A model generated the notes under the pieces. It worked only from the letters and a program-made list of their open reading frames with translations, did no database searches and was not told where the DNA came from. Shown one piece after another: positions 21,101 to 31,074 of a DNA stretch of 64,000 nucleotides. A program made the position numbers and the translations under genes. The DNA is from Candidozyma auris (lineage: Eukaryota > Ascomycota > Pichiomycetes > Serinales > Metschnikowiaceae), in contig NC_072813.1 of assembly GCF_003013715.1 (NCBI RefSeq), positions 1 through 64,000 on the forward strand, read 5' to 3'. Positions within the stretch are counted from its first letter, which is position 1, and every line of letters begins with the position of its first letter.

Positions 21101-21742
21101 CATGAGATTGATAAAGAATCTGAAAATGATGAGATAAAAAGCAACGGATGTGACATGGAGAAGGAAGAAGTTGACGCTGCGAAGCTTATTGAAACATTCC
21201 AGGAATGTTTCGAAAAAGGGACCGAAACGGGGTCGAAATACGCCGTCTTTATGAAGCTCATCTCATTTAATCAAGATATACAGTTGCAGTTTCAGGAAGG
21301 TGAAGACTCTATCGTGAATCTGAAGTTCTTCCTCAATGGTATATTTAAACGCTTTAAAGATGTGGAGGGTTTTGCTAAGAAGTTAGCGAAAGAGAATAAG
21401 GCCAAGATCCAGGAGTTGAACAAGCTTCTGAGACTGTTAGCTAGCAAGATATCGGTCAACGATTTTCAGAATGGAGACTTAGTCTTGTTTCTTCCAACAC
21501 GTGTCGATAGAGCGGATGGTAGAGATAGTACTAGAACTCCATGGACGGCGTTCAATATCGAAGCGCCCAACTATTTCCTTGATGATACCAAGCTCGAAGA
21601 GAGTAATAACCGAGAATACATCGTCAGTCGCATAGGTTCGATTACGAAGAAGGAGGTGACGGAGGATAATTTCAGTGACTCAACTGAAAATCCATTTCTG
21701 CTTCATGTTGGCGTGATATGGTATATGATACAGGCTGAATAG
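18101..21742 (+). CDS. ATG11: Autophagy scaffold protein Atg11
   Basis: A 1213-residue scaffold that links cargo receptors to the pre-autophagosomal structure in selective autophagy (Cvt, mitophagy, pexophagy). It starts MPDNLTVYNAHNGELVQL, followed by an N-terminal domain with FLLTSFGMKV and VYVFDKRLFN. The centre (about residues 685-940) is a long Glu/Lys/Leu-rich coiled coil. The C-terminal Atg11 domain ends with the family-diagnostic PWTAFNIEAPNYFL and a last stretch ENPFLLHVGVIWYMIQAE. The length is close to the S. cerevisiae protein (1178). It is convergent with the PRPP synthetase gene, with only 14 bp between the stops. Confidence 0.92.
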   Translation: MPDNLTVYNAHNGELVQLAKPVRYHTLASFKDFLLETFTKYTITAHENIFLLTSFGMKVNYGSINEMSEVYVFDKRLFNASRDPALVLRYLLNSDDDSYMLLKPTAFSVPETLQNVKVLSLALRTYETWVNARLLGAGRIEELIEQVIRHINTIFKSLSVLFQFAAKFVSCTEKNFDNYFNYVKNLNQKSLHTSWQDHYDRLKKFPRLTFKLAPAKSLALVDFLDLKSLEEAAAFVEETLPEIVDAFNRFSETVNKINQEKLDIDGTIEELRKESMTKFQACESSKLAKVEEISSMGKSIRSELEITTNSNTSDLSKLYSKQMDASKTLYSQIDALFQLLESLYVFKKKLVNRSLSIFEKIASLQMQTVNLKTDMKRLLLPTEQGENTNESSTLNHESIEKIRQAGDHLSLTVDLPLLYGFLLIEKRRQYEWHDFYSRGVVSNVSEQLTVLIEHEKAFQKLWLKKFGVFLKYLATPGTFRVQLPTIDVTLVNGDYAARTDSVTEIIADVMVEREDVTNYINTIKDHSSTNGAAFSRLLEKNFKDLVRSTDGLKRVTKLVSSIGSYSPEQLQIITRSQVLNGNEKPGNVTDDVDLNLIRGLRMRIVKLEGLLHQQQYNNISNWPVVKSSDKAFNHNKDSLLVEDFQRRRTSSSVSNPTNLLLKGNATRTSSSNNSVKAMDASTTIDKHVDNIRLRKELNELKVNYESAQQENESLRKALEDARLESQDKDFKMRQLQLDFEEKIAISESVIKDLGNRHAEEIRNLMDANDAEKKESEQKYKALSEQFTDHESMVKENQSLKDRIASLEETLEEKSRNIDGLSDFKIKFETLKDEFNELQDIKQGLLSNMHAKEAEYITERSQLESEIKALKEKSEEMTEDYENLMEVTQTKHRKLEEVIGKLNAVCAKLFEVIRELSRKNFDYFEEFCYVLESMGLLLVKEADTNTSKPEYKIRRVKGLRSRKNSDVIADNEGNISEKRFKSTVVAEIEGTLDWLNRLPIPHEIDKESENDEIKSNGCDMEKEEVDAAKLIETFQECFEKGTETGSKYAVFMKLISFNQDIQLQFQEGEDSIVNLKFFLNGIFKRFKDVEGFAKKLAKENKAKIQELNKLLRLLASKISVNDFQNGDLVLFLPTRVDRADGRDSTRTPWTAFNIEAPNYFLDDTKLEESNNREYIVSRIGSITKKEVTEDNFSDSTENPFLLHVGVIWYMIQAE

Positions 21743-21756
21743 GTAATGAACAGACC

Positions 21757-22728
21757 CTATTCTGGGACATGATTAAATAAGTACGAGACGCTCTCGCCGT
21801 TGTGTAGTCTTCTAATAGCCTCTGCCAAAGTTGGACTGATGTCAAGTATCTTTATCTTCGAGCACCTCTCAGGCTTATCTTCTAAAGGTAAAGAGTTTGT
21901 GCAAATAATTTTGTCAAGTTTAGAATTGTTCAACTTTTCAATAGCGTTCTTAGAAAAAATGCCATGCGTTACCATGGCAATGACTTTAGAGGCACCATTC
22001 TCTAGGAGCACCTCTGCTGCTTTGCAAAGAGTGCCACACGTGTCGGCAATATCGTCAATTAGGACACAAGTCTTGTTGGCAACATCACCCACAAGAACCA
22101 TTTTAGACACCTCGTTGGCCTTCTGTCTCTCCTTGTGAATCAATGCAAAAGGTGTATCTAGCTTGTCTGCAATGGAAGCAACTCTCTTGGCTCCACCTGC
22201 GTCTGGCGAAACTATTGTTAGCTCGTCGGTTTTGTAGTTTTCTTTGATGAATCTTAAAGTCGAAGGCTCAGCGTACAAATTGTCTACCGGCACTCTAAAG
22301 AAACCCTGTATTTGCGAAGCGTGCAAGTCAAGAGTGATGACATGATCACAGCCGGCAGTCTGCAACAAATTCGCTATCAATTTGGCTGTGATAGGCGCTC
22401 TGGATTTATCCTTCTTATCTTGTCTAGCGTAAAAAAAATTTGGAATCACAGCGGTGATTCTTCTGGCGCCGCCCACTCTGCAAGCATTTATAAGAAACAA
22501 AAGCTCCATCAAGTAGTCGTTGATTTTTTTCTCGCCAAATCCAGTTTGGATAACATAGACATCCTCATCTCTCATGGACTCCCCCACTGCAACGGCGGTT
22601 TCTTTGTTCGAGAACTGAAAGGGTCCCACCTTCGAAACCTTGATGCCGAGCTTGGCAGCAATCTTCTCTGCGAGTTCTCTGTGAGAGTTGCCTGTGAGAA
22701 TTTTTATGGAATTCGGCGTCTGAGGCAT
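21757..22728 (-). CDS. PRS2: Ribose-phosphate pyrophosphokinase (PRS2/PRS4 type)
   Basis: A 323-residue PRPP synthetase subunit making PRPP from ribose 5-phosphate and ATP for purine, pyrimidine, His and Trp synthesis. Full-length match to the family: [50 protein letters not shown], the metal/ribose site [39 protein letters not shown], the PRPP loop [12 protein letters not shown], and the end [17 protein letters not shown]. It is closest in pattern to the PRS2/PRS4 paralogues rather than PRS1/PRS5 with insertions; the exact paralogue is uncertain. In the near-invariant FPYARQD motif, Pro is replaced by Phe (NFFYARQD), in a T8 run. An exact recurrent decamer (TTTCGCAGCC, 22827-22836) lies about 100 bp upstream of the ATG. 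Confidence 0.93.
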   Translation of the reverse strand: MPQTPNSIKILTGNSHRELAEKIAAKLGIKVSKVGPFQFSNKETAVAVGESMRDEDVYVIQTGFGEKKINDYLMELLFLINACRVGGARRITAVIPNFFYARQDKKDKSRAPITAKLIANLLQTAGCDHVITLDLHASQIQGFFRVPVDNLYAEPSTLRFIKENYKTDELTIVSPDAGGAKRVASIADKLDTPFALIHKERQKANEVSKMVLVGDVANKTCVLIDDIADTCGTLCKAAEVLLENGASKVIAMVTHGIFSKNAIEKLNNSKLDKIICTNSLPLEDKPERCSKIKILDISPTLAEAIRRLHNGESVSYLFNHVPE

Positions 22729-23024
22729 TTCAAGATAGGCAGCTGGAGGTTAAAGATTGAAGTATGAGTTTCTCAAAGACACCATCTCGCTCTGGAGTCA
22801 CGTGGGGGGACACTGAATTTCAACTTTTTCGCAGCCATTTGAAGCCTACAACCTACACTGTTAAGGAGATGCAAATCCGTTCATTAGGATATCGTGATGC
22901 GAATAATGTGATGTAGAAATGAATTTAGAGCGTGTCTATTCAAAGACATTAGCCCTTGATGTGAGGAAAGCGAGTCTGTTCAAAGATTGTTGACCCCAAT
23001 TGATAATAACGTCAGGCATGATGC

Positions 23025-24791
23025 CTACAAGTCAGTGACACATCCTTTGGAAGCGTCACTCACCAAGAGAGAGTACTTGCGCAAAGTACCTCTCTTGTAT
23101 CTTGGCTCAGGAGGCAGCCACTTCTTTCTTCTTTCGGCCAAAACGTCCTCCTCCACGAGCAAGTCAATTCTGTTGTTCTCAGCGTCAATGACAATCTCGT
23201 CACCATCATATACCAAGGCGATTGGGCCACCCACGGCAGCCTCTGGGACAATGTGACCAATCAAGAAACCGTGGGATCCACCAGAAAATCTTCCGTCTGT
23301 TAGAAGTGCAACGTCTTGTCCCAAACCGTAACCCATCAATGCTGAAGATGGCTTCAACATCTCTGGCATACCTGGTCCACCCTTTGGACCCTCGTATCTG
23401 ATAACACACACGGTCTTTTCGCCCTTCTTGATTTCTCCAGCCTGTAAAGCAGTGATAAAGTCCTCCTCGGCGTCAAACACTCTAGCCTTTCCCTTGAAGT
23501 ATGTTCCTTCCTTACCGGTGATCTTGCCCACAGCAGAACCTGGAGCCAAGGTACCTTTAAGAATTTGCAAGTGTCCGCTGGGTTTCAATGGGTTGGACAA
23601 AGGCCTGACGATATCCTGGCCCTCAGGCAAGCCGGGGCATTTGCTCAAGTTCTCTTTGAGTGTCTTACCAGTTACAGTCATCTGGTCACCATCAAGCAAG
23701 CCTTCTTCCAACAACATCTTGGCCACAGCTGGAGTTCCGCCCTTGGCTTGCAAGTCAGCCATCACGTACTTACCCGAGGGTCTGAAGTCAGCCAACAATG
23801 GAGTGCTGTCAGAAATTCTCTGGAAGTCGTCGACAGTAATTTCAACGCCTACAGAGGAGGCGATAGCGATGAGGTGCAACACAGCGTTTGTAGAACCTCC
23901 AGTGGCAATGATATAAGTGATAGCGTTTTCAAACGATTTCTTGGTCATGATGTCACGGGGTTTCAAGTCGATTTCCATCAAGTGTCTGATGGCTTTACCA
24001 ATATTAGCACACTCCTCTGCCTTCTCCTTAGACACAGCAGGGGCCGAGGAGGAGTATGGCAAGGACATACCCAAGATCTCAGCAGCCGATGCCATGGTGT
24101 TGGCAGTGTACATACCGCCGCAGGCACCTGGACCAGGGCAGGCGTGACGAACAACGTCTTTTCTCTGCTCATCTGTGATTAAGTTCGACAAGTACTGACC
24201 GTATGATTGGAAAGCAGAGATGATGTCGATTTTCTCGCCCACCTGTGGGGACGAGCAAGAAGGTTTTCCGGGCATAATGGTACCACCGTAAACCATGATG
24301 GAAGGTCTGTTGTGTCTACCCATGGCCATAAGCACACCAGGCATGTTCTTATCGCACGATGGAATAGCGATGTTACCATCGTACAACTGCGCCATCATCA
24401 TAGTTTCAAATGAGTCGGCAATGATCTCACGAGATTGCAACGAGTACTTCATTCCCTCAGTACCATTGGTGATACCGTCCGAGACACCGATCGAGTTGAA
24501 CTGCATGCCCTTGAGCCCCGCCTTGTTGACAGACTCGGTACACTTATCGTTGAGCTCCATCAAGTGCATGTTGCACGGGTTTCCTCCCCACCAGACTGAT
24601 CCAACACCAACCTGGCCCTTGTGGAAGTCTTCATCCTTAAACCCAGTAGCGTACAACATGGCTTGAGAGGCTCCCTGCGACACATCCTCGGTGACAATCG
24701 AGGAGTGCTTGTTCAATTTCTCGGATAGCACTTGGCTCGAGCGAGAAAAGCTCCTTTGCAGAAGGATTTGGGCTTTTCTGACAAAAGACAT
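23025..24791 (-). CDS. ILV3: Dihydroxy-acid dehydratase, mitochondrial
   Basis: A 588-residue iron-sulfur enzyme of isoleucine, valine and pantothenate synthesis that dehydrates 2,3-dihydroxy acids to 2-oxo acids in the mitochondrial matrix. The N-terminus [20 protein letters not shown] is a typical presequence. Conserved segments include [11 protein letters not shown] (cluster ligand Cys), [20 protein letters not shown] [22 protein letters not shown] (Cys), [18 protein letters not shown] (Cys), [25 protein letters not shown] and [17 protein letters not shown]. All three cluster cysteines are present. Regulation is readable: the promoter has adjacent Gcn4 and Leu3 sites 56-75 bp upstream of the ATG. 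Confidence 0.96.
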   Translation of the reverse strand: MSFVRKAQILLQRSFSRSSQVLSEKLNKHSSIVTEDVSQGASQAMLYATGFKDEDFHKGQVGVGSVWWGGNPCNMHLMELNDKCTESVNKAGLKGMQFNSIGVSDGITNGTEGMKYSLQSREIIADSFETMMMAQLYDGNIAIPSCDKNMPGVLMAMGRHNRPSIMVYGGTIMPGKPSCSSPQVGEKIDIISAFQSYGQYLSNLITDEQRKDVVRHACPGPGACGGMYTANTMASAAEILGMSLPYSSSAPAVSKEKAEECANIGKAIRHLMEIDLKPRDIMTKKSFENAITYIIATGGSTNAVLHLIAIASSVGVEITVDDFQRISDSTPLLADFRPSGKYVMADLQAKGGTPAVAKMLLEEGLLDGDQMTVTGKTLKENLSKCPGLPEGQDIVRPLSNPLKPSGHLQILKGTLAPGSAVGKITGKEGTYFKGKARVFDAEEDFITALQAGEIKKGEKTVCVIRYEGPKGGPGMPEMLKPSSALMGYGLGQDVALLTDGRFSGGSHGFLIGHIVPEAAVGGPIALVYDGDEIVIDAENNRIDLLVEEDVLAERRKKWLPPEPRYKRGTLRKYSLLVSDASKGCVTDL

Positions 24792-26797
24792 GTTAGTGTT
24801 GAGAAGTAAACTGCTTTGGTAGCTCTCAAGATTGCAGAATTTTCAATGAGTCAGTTCCGGTACCGGGGCGGTTTTTTCAGTAGGGCCGGAAGTGCATGGG
24901 GCCCCCGGATCTCCTTCCCATGAACCAATGATCGCGAAGCTAGTGGTCAGACTGACAATGTCTATGTGGGGGGAAGGGTAGAGAGGCAGTAGAACCAGCT
25001 TCATTTAAAAATGTCCGAAGTTAAGCTAGATTTATTTGAAATGGTATGTGTATTTATCGCTGGCCAAGTTGATGTATCAGAATGTTGCGCTTGGGATGCG
25101 AAATGAAGAAATTGGGACAGTTCGGGTGCCTTTAGTCAGTATTAGTATTACTTCTCGAACTGCTTCGATGAATTTTCTCGGTTTGTAAGTTCTGAGATAC
25201 AATTGCTTGTATTCGAGGCTTTCGGTTGAGTTAGGCGAACTGGAGGGCCTATCTGGGCTCTAGGGATGCCGTTTGGCAGCCAGCGAGAAAGACTTTTTGT
25301 GGAAGAACAGGTAAACTGAATATTATAAGCCCTGATAACATCTAGTCGTGTCTCAATGAATGCAATTGGGCCTCTTGAAGAATGAAGTTGCTTTCTGAGA
25401 AGAAGAGCCCAAGTGTGGACCACCTGGCGTCTCGTCAGTCCTTTGATGCAAACGTTACTAAGATAGGTGTATGCTTCCAAATAAATTTCCAACTACTCAA
25501 TAAATTGAGGTAAGAGAGATAGGTTATTCAACTTACAATTATATAGCCAAGAGAGAGAATGTAACTAAGTAGTAGTCTGTATGTTAATATTGTTACTTGA
25601 AAGATACATTTTCGGAACTTCACCCTGGATTTCCTTAGCTTCACAGTCGACTTTTTAATAATGACCTTCTTGACTACAAAAGATAATGTGTGTGTTGGCT
25701 GCAATTGGCCAACGAAATGTATAGTGCCACTAGTCTCATTGAGCGATACATGGGTATCGCCAATTGCAAGCAAACCACCAAGTATAGACTTGTTTTGAAA
25801 GTCTAGTTTCTTTTATTGGTCACAAAAAGACCAGAATACGCAGTTTCATAAATTTTGATGGCGTTTTCAATTTTTGCACCCTGTTTGTATTTTGCAAGTG
25901 TTTGCCATGTTGCAGACAAAATATGCAAACCAATGAAAACTCCTCATTCTCCAGAACACAACTCCGAAAGGCAAAAAAGAAAAGCATGTAACTATTCGGT
26001 CATCCGCCGGATTTAAGCTGCTCCCGCAACCTACATTCATGGATTTCATTAAATCTACTCCTTGCTCAAGAGCAGCTTCAAGCGTAAAAGCGGCTCACCT
26101 TGCATTTCCGAAATGCAGCCTCTTGACAGGGACCTAAAAGTTTTAAACAATGCGACCACGCTTTTGAGTGAAAATTGGAAGGAGTTAAAAAACACGGTAA
26201 CCACGATACTCGGGCTTTGGGAGAGAAATTGTCGAAACTGCACCGAAACGCTATTGTCCCGATGTCCCTGGAAGGGAAGTGCGTCACATGACGGGAGCAA
26301 GGATGGGAGGCGAAGATGACGTTCGGGATAAGTGGATCGGACTATAGATTTAGGCCGAAAACGCAAACACTGTATTCCTGGTCAGCGGTCCCCGTTCCTG
26401 TAAGCTTCGGTTACTACGCTGAAATAGAATCGTCCATTTGGCAAGGCATTCATGGAATTGCAGCCGTGGACTGCACGGCCAAAGAACTCTCTCAGGCCTA
26501 AAAAGGAGAGCTAATGAGACATCGAAGTCGACAACAATTTCATTATTTTTTCCTTGAAAATATACGGTAACCAGAGTCAAACACCTAACCTCTCATCTCC
26601 TCTTTGTTTTCACATTGTCATCTAGTTTACGCATTATATAAGTCTTCCGAAACGTCTGCCCGATGAGGCGGGTCCTGCAGGGCGCCGTTTCCCGATACGG
26701 GCTGGTTATTACATAGTTTGATTGCCAAAAATATAAACGTTTAAAACCTCTCACGAGACTCACTTTCCTTTAAAACCAATACCATCAATATACCACC
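24792..26797. other. Long gene-free divergent interval between ILV3 and the next gene
   Basis: 2.0 kb with no convincing gene. ORFs at 25148-25492 and 25528-25773 have no recognisable features. Apart from the ILV3 control sites, it has a near copy of the recurrent motif (TTGCAGCCG, about 26459) and AT-rich stretches around 25500-25900. No tRNA, LTR or snoRNA boxes were identified. Confidence 0.4.
24847..24866. promoter_or_regulatory. Adjacent Gcn4 (TGAGTCA) and Leu3 (CCGGTACCGG) sites upstream of ILV3
   Basis: TGAGTCA at 24847-24853 is the Gcn4 half-palindrome consensus on the minus strand. CCGGTACCGG at 24857-24866 fits the Leu3 consensus CCGGNNCCGG exactly. Three bases separate them, and they lie 56-75 bp upstream of the ILV3 ATG. 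In S. cerevisiae both factors control branched-chain amino acid genes, so general and pathway-specific control probably converge here. Confidence 0.8.
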
Positions 26798-28570
26798 ATG
26801 TCCCTTTTGTGGAAGAGACTCACTGGCCTCTCAGAAGGAGAGTCCAGTGTGGACCACAGCGAAAGCGACCATGTTGAAGAGCGCAGGCTCACCAAGTCAA
26901 CCATAGACGAGTCGTCGCCTCCTATATCGCCAGAAATGGACCTTGGGAAAAACCAAAGTCCAGATACGTCGCCTGAAATTGTTCAGCACGAGAAAATGGA
27001 CCACTCGGAAAGTGGCAAGCGCCTGGCAAGGTACGCCACAGACCCAGTGATTGTTAACTGGTCGGCACTTCTTCAGAAACGAGCTGCCAATGTCTTCGAG
27101 CCCACAGTCGAGTTCACGGGGTTGGAAGGTAGTAGCAAAACGCGCGAGGCGCAACAGAAAGTGGTTCTTGGGCCTGCGTTTGGTTCTGAGCCATCTTTGG
27201 ATACCCAACAATTTCATGACGCTGAGCCATCTCCTAATGAGCCACATGTTGATGGTAAGGCTTCGTATGGTAACGCGTCCTCTTCAAGCACTGGACATTC
27301 TGCTGAAGAGGAAGACCCAGTCGAAGCCGAGGCTCGCATGGTCAGAGAGCTAGAGTTGCAGAGGCAAGATAAAGAACTCAACAGAAGACTTAGTATCCAG
27401 CGGCATCAGGAAAGGAAGATTAAGCAAAAGAAGGTACGGAACGATACCAATGCCGAGATGGAGGAAGCCTTGAAAGAGATAAGGCACGCGGAGCGACGTC
27501 ACCGGAAGCTTGAGAGGCGGAAGAAGAAAGAGGAAGCAAAGCAACGCCAAGAACAAGAACAGTGGTATATCGAAGAGCAGGAGTTTCTTAAGGCACAGAG
27601 AGAGAAGGAGGCCGCTCGGGAAGCAGAGAAAGCTGCAGCAAGAGAAGAAAAGAGATTGCGGAAGGAAGCGAAACGTGCCGAGAGAGAACGGAAGAAAGAA
27701 CGAGAAAGAGAAAGAGAGAAGGAGAGGGAGCGTGAGCGTGCCGAGCAAGAGAAGAAGAGGCGTGAGGAAGAGAAAGCCAGGGAAAGAGAGCGTAGAGAGC
27801 GTGAAAGGCAGAGGCAAAGAGAGGAAGCAGAGAGGGAGAGAATACGGCAGGAGGAAGAGGCAGAAAGGGAACGGCTTCGGCTCCAAGAAGAAGAAGAACG
27901 TGAAAGGGCACGTCAGGAGGAAGAGGCCCGTCGTGAAAGAAGACGTGAGAGGAGAGAACGGCGGCGCGAGAGGCGCCACAGAGAACGGGCCAACGAAGGA
28001 ACCGAAAATGGCGAGTCGGGCGCCGGGGCTAATGAGGAGACCACTCGTAGTCGCCGTCGCCGTGATCCCGAGACGAGAGCCAGAGATCGTGAAGAAAGAG
28101 CTCGGGAACGCGAACGGAGGGCAACAGAAAGAGCAATACGTCAGGTCCAGGCTGCAGAGAGAGCTGCTGAAAGACAGGCTGAACGGCGCAGGCGCCGTGC
28201 ACTTGAGGCACAAGCAGCAGCAGAGATGGGACCCCCTCCTCGCGATGAGTACAGTACAGTCGATGAAGACATTCCTCCTTATCGCGAGAAATTGCACAAA
28301 TATCTTGATTTGGTGGCGTACGACGAGCGCTTTGCACCGGTGCTTCGCGTGAATCGGTACTTGGTGAGTGGCCAGGAGGACTTGATCGAGGCGATCAACC
28401 AGTTCTCGCTGAGCAATCTCTTGCCGAAGAAGATGGATCTTTGGAATATATCACATGTTGACGATTCTGAGTATGAGAATATGATCCCTGTGCTCATTCC
28501 CCAGAATGCCTATTATGAAAACGAACTCACGGGGTTCTTGACTCCAGATACAAGAAGCCTTGTTAGCTGA
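26798..28570 (+). CDS. Uncharacterised protein with a long charged (E/R/K) helix
   Basis: A 590-residue cytosolic-type protein. Residues 1-170 are Ser/Asp/Glu-rich and probably disordered. Residues about 172-475 are an extreme Arg/Glu/Lys tract (repeated REREK, RREEE, ERERR patterns) with few hydrophobic heptad positions, which suggests a single stable alpha helix more than a classic dimeric coiled coil. Residues about 480-590 form a globular tail (PPYREKLHKYLDLVAYDERFAPVLRVNRYL...LLPKKMDLWNISHVDD) that could be the conserved functional part. The start has an ACC ATG context after a CA-rich leader. I do not recognise the family. A role as a spacer or scaffold is inference from shape only. Confidence 0.75.
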   Translation: MSLLWKRLTGLSEGESSVDHSESDHVEERRLTKSTIDESSPPISPEMDLGKNQSPDTSPEIVQHEKMDHSESGKRLARYATDPVIVNWSALLQKRAANVFEPTVEFTGLEGSSKTREAQQKVVLGPAFGSEPSLDTQQFHDAEPSPNEPHVDGKASYGNASSSSTGHSAEEEDPVEAEARMVRELELQRQDKELNRRLSIQRHQERKIKQKKVRNDTNAEMEEALKEIRHAERRHRKLERRKKKEEAKQRQEQEQWYIEEQEFLKAQREKEAAREAEKAAAREEKRLRKEAKRAERERKKEREREREKERERERAEQEKKRREEEKARERERRERERQRQREEAERERIRQEEEAERERLRLQEEEERERARQEEEARRERRRERRERRRERRHRERANEGTENGESGAGANEETTRSRRRRDPETRARDREERARERERRATERAIRQVQAAERAAERQAERRRRRALEAQAAAEMGPPPRDEYSTVDEDIPPYREKLHKYLDLVAYDERFAPVLRVNRYLVSGQEDLIEAINQFSLSNLLPKKMDLWNISHVDDSEYENMIPVLIPQNAYYENELTGFLTPDTRSLVS

Positions 28571-29176
28571 TTCCTTCTAAACCGATGAATGGGGAGCCAG
28601 TGTTCTAAAACTTTGTCTTTCAAGTGGTTTTAAAAAACTTATATAATCGTCTTATAAAATTTACATCTTTTTTAGGTGATGCGTTGACTAAGCGTCAGTG
28701 CAGCCAGACTTGCTGAAAAGGCTGCAAAAAAGATCCGTACACCAAATCACAACATCTTTTATTAATCTACAAATAGTTCACCAAACGAGAACAGTTCTTC
28801 AATTTGATTTATGGTGGCATCCACCGCGGTAATCGGAAAACAAGGCACACCGCTTTTGCTGATTGGGTTCAATTGTATATCTAGGCAGTCCCACATATGT
28901 TAGATTTTCCGCTGCATTGAAAATAGGAGGTTTGCATCAAAAGCATGAAACACTTGTAAGTTTGAGTATAGAAATCAAGGGTAAATAAGTCTTAGCTCGT
29001 AGAATACCACCTCATTCAGTACTTCTTCCCGGAACACGAGAAAGTTTCATCCGAGAGACCCTCAACTTTACATCCGTGCACCACATCTACCACCAATGGT
29101 TTTGGTCGCGATGTAAAGTGACATCTTCTCATCGTAGATAAAGAAAAGCACCAACAAAGAGATAATAATACTTAGT
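28571..29176. promoter_or_regulatory. Promoter region of the homocitrate synthase gene
   Basis: This 606 bp region has no gene. An exact recurrent decamer on the minus strand (GGCTGCAAAA, 28720-28729) lies about 450 bp from the downstream ATG. I looked for a Lys14 site (TCCRNYGGA) and saw none that fits fully. Confidence 0.4.
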
Positions 29177-30472
29177 ATGCCCGAGGGATTTACTAAGGTG
29201 TCAGAAGACGCCCACAGATCGAAGGATGCTATCATGCAGAACCCTTATGGTCCAAACCCTGCGGATTTCTTATCAAATGTGTCGAGCTTCCAGTTGATCG
29301 AATCGACCCTTAGAGAAGGAGAGCAGTTTGCCAATGCATTTTTTTCCACAGAGAAGAAGATTGAGATAGCCAAAGCGCTTGATGAGTTTGGTGTCGACTA
29401 TATCGAGTTAACTTCTCCCGTTGCGTCGGAGCAGTCGAGAAAAGACTGCGAGGCCATTTGCAAGTTGGGGTTGAAGGCCAAGATCTTGACCCATATTCGG
29501 TGTCATATGGACGATGCTCGTGTTGCTGTGGAAACAGGTGTTGATGGTGTTGATGTTGTGATTGGTACGTCGCAGTTTTTAAGACAGTACTCTCACGGTA
29601 AGGACATGAACTACATCGCCCAGTCTGCCGTGGAGGTGATTGAGTTCGTCAAGTCTAAGGGCATTGAGATTCGTTTCTCTTCCGAGGACTCTTTCAGATC
29701 GGACTTGGTCGATTTGTTGAACATCTATAAGACTGTTGATAAGATCGGCGTCAACAGAGTCGGTATTGCCGACACCGTCGGTTGCGCCAACCCTAGACAA
29801 GTGTACGAGTTGGTGAGAACGTTGAAATCAGTGGTTTCTTGCGACATTGAATGCCACTTCCACAATGACACCGGCTGTGCCATTGCCAACGCTTACACTG
29901 CTTTGGAGGGTGGCGCCAAGTTGATTGATGTTTCCGTCCTTGGTATCGGTGAGAGAAACGGTATCACCCCTCTTGGCGGTCTCATGTCGAGAATGATTGC
30001 TGCAGACAGAGACTACGTTCTCTCCAAGTACAAATTGCACAAGTTGAGAGATCTCGAGAACTTGGTGGCCGAAGCTGTCCAGGTGAATATCCCGTTCAAC
30101 AACCCAATCACCGGCTTCTGTGCCTTCACTCACAAGGCAGGTATTCACGCCAAGGCCATCTTGGCCAACCCTTCTACTTACGAGATTTTAAGTCCATCTG
30201 ATTTCGGTCTCACTAGATATATCCATTTCGCCAACAGACTAACGGGCTGGAACGCCATCAAGTCTAGAGTTGATCAGTTGAACTTGCATTTGACCGATGA
30301 ACAGTGCAAGGAAGTTACAAACAAGATCAAGAAGTTGGGTGACGTTAGACAATTGAACATCGACGACGTGGACTCCATCATCAAGGATTTCCACGCTGAT
30401 CTCTCGGTTCCAGGTTCTCCCATGCCAGCCAATGGGAGCAGCCCAGAGACCAAGAAACAAAAAACACACTAA
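29177..30472 (+). CDS. LYS21: Homocitrate synthase (LYS20/LYS21 type)
   Basis: A 431-residue enzyme condensing acetyl-CoA and 2-oxoglutarate to homocitrate, the first step of the fungal alpha-aminoadipate lysine pathway. Hallmarks are [14 protein letters not shown] (catalytic Arg/Glu), [56 protein letters not shown], the metal-binding His pair in [27 protein letters not shown] and the lid sequence [22 protein letters not shown]. The length is normal. The C-terminus is Lys-rich (KKQKTH), similar to LYS20/21 proteins, which can be nuclear. The site residues for lysine feedback are not singled out here. Confidence 0.96.
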   Translation: MPEGFTKVSEDAHRSKDAIMQNPYGPNPADFLSNVSSFQLIESTLREGEQFANAFFSTEKKIEIAKALDEFGVDYIELTSPVASEQSRKDCEAICKLGLKAKILTHIRCHMDDARVAVETGVDGVDVVIGTSQFLRQYSHGKDMNYIAQSAVEVIEFVKSKGIEIRFSSEDSFRSDLVDLLNIYKTVDKIGVNRVGIADTVGCANPRQVYELVRTLKSVVSCDIECHFHNDTGCAIANAYTALEGGAKLIDVSVLGIGERNGITPLGGLMSRMIAADRDYVLSKYKLHKLRDLENLVAEAVQVNIPFNNPITGFCAFTHKAGIHAKAILANPSTYEILSPSDFGLTRYIHFANRLTGWNAIKSRVDQLNLHLTDEQCKEVTNKIKKLGDVRQLNIDDVDSIIKDFHADLSVPGSPMPANGSSPETKKQKTH

Positions 30473-30563
30473 TTACAATAATGTCAACTCACTTTATACT
30501 GGTTATATACACAAACTGACATGGCAATAGATAAGAATCATATTCATATATGTAGTGATAATC

Positions 30564-30782
30564 CTACCAGGCGTGAGTAGCGATGTCGTACATCATGAAC
30601 AGTACAGCGATGCCTCCGAAGACAAGGCACATAGTAGTACAAGCCATTATGGCTTTTCTTCTGGCGGCTGTTTTCAAGGTAATTCCGTCCTTGACCTCCT
30701 GGGAGTATAGAATCACTCCCGTGACGACGTTTAAGCAAGCAATAAGCGAGCACACGAGTTCGGTTACTCCGTGTTTGAACAT
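30564..30782 (-). CDS. Small membrane protein with two predicted helices
   Basis: A 72-residue protein beginning MFKHGVTELVCSLIACLNVVTGVILYSQ, a first hydrophobic helix (about residues 7-27), a short charged loop with KTAARRK, and a second helix (about 45-65) ending MYDIATHAW. The hairpin with a positive loop resembles small ER or mitochondrial inner-membrane subunits. It is convergent with the homocitrate synthase gene (91 bp between stops). The opposite-strand ORF is a shadow. I do not recognise the family, but the amphipathic design and ATG start favour a real gene. Confidence 0.6.
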   Translation of the reverse strand: MFKHGVTELVCSLIACLNVVTGVILYSQEVKDGITLKTAARRKAIMACTTMCLVFGGIAVLFMMYDIATHAW

Positions 30783-31074
30783 CCTGAAAAAACCTGATTA
30801 AATATAGTCAAAGCTCTTCATTTAGCTCATGGGCGAAGGTTTTGCGACAGAAGTGCTGGAAGTGCAATCATACAGCTTCGACAAGTTGGCCAAAACAAAG
30901 TAAGTATAACACAAGTGAACTTAAATAAAAAGCGATGGTGTGACAATTTCGAGTGACGATGAGAGCACTTTTCTCGGTCTCAAAGTGTGCAGTGATGTGC
31001 AGGACACCGGAGCTGCCGCTTCCAGCAGCATTATGCAGCTCTCGCTGCCAAGCGCCTAAACTAGAAAGAAAACG

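Noticed and set aside
27350..28297. 315-codon minus-strand ORF over the charged-helix gene.
   Set aside because: The repetitive Glu/Arg codons on the sense strand create long Leu/Ser/Phe-rich antisense frames; no domain.
30829..31060. Possible two-exon small gene (donor GTAAGT at 30902, acceptor near 30990).
   Set aside because: The exons join in frame, but no TACTAAC branch site is present, unlike the two confirmed introns, and the product is unrecognisable.
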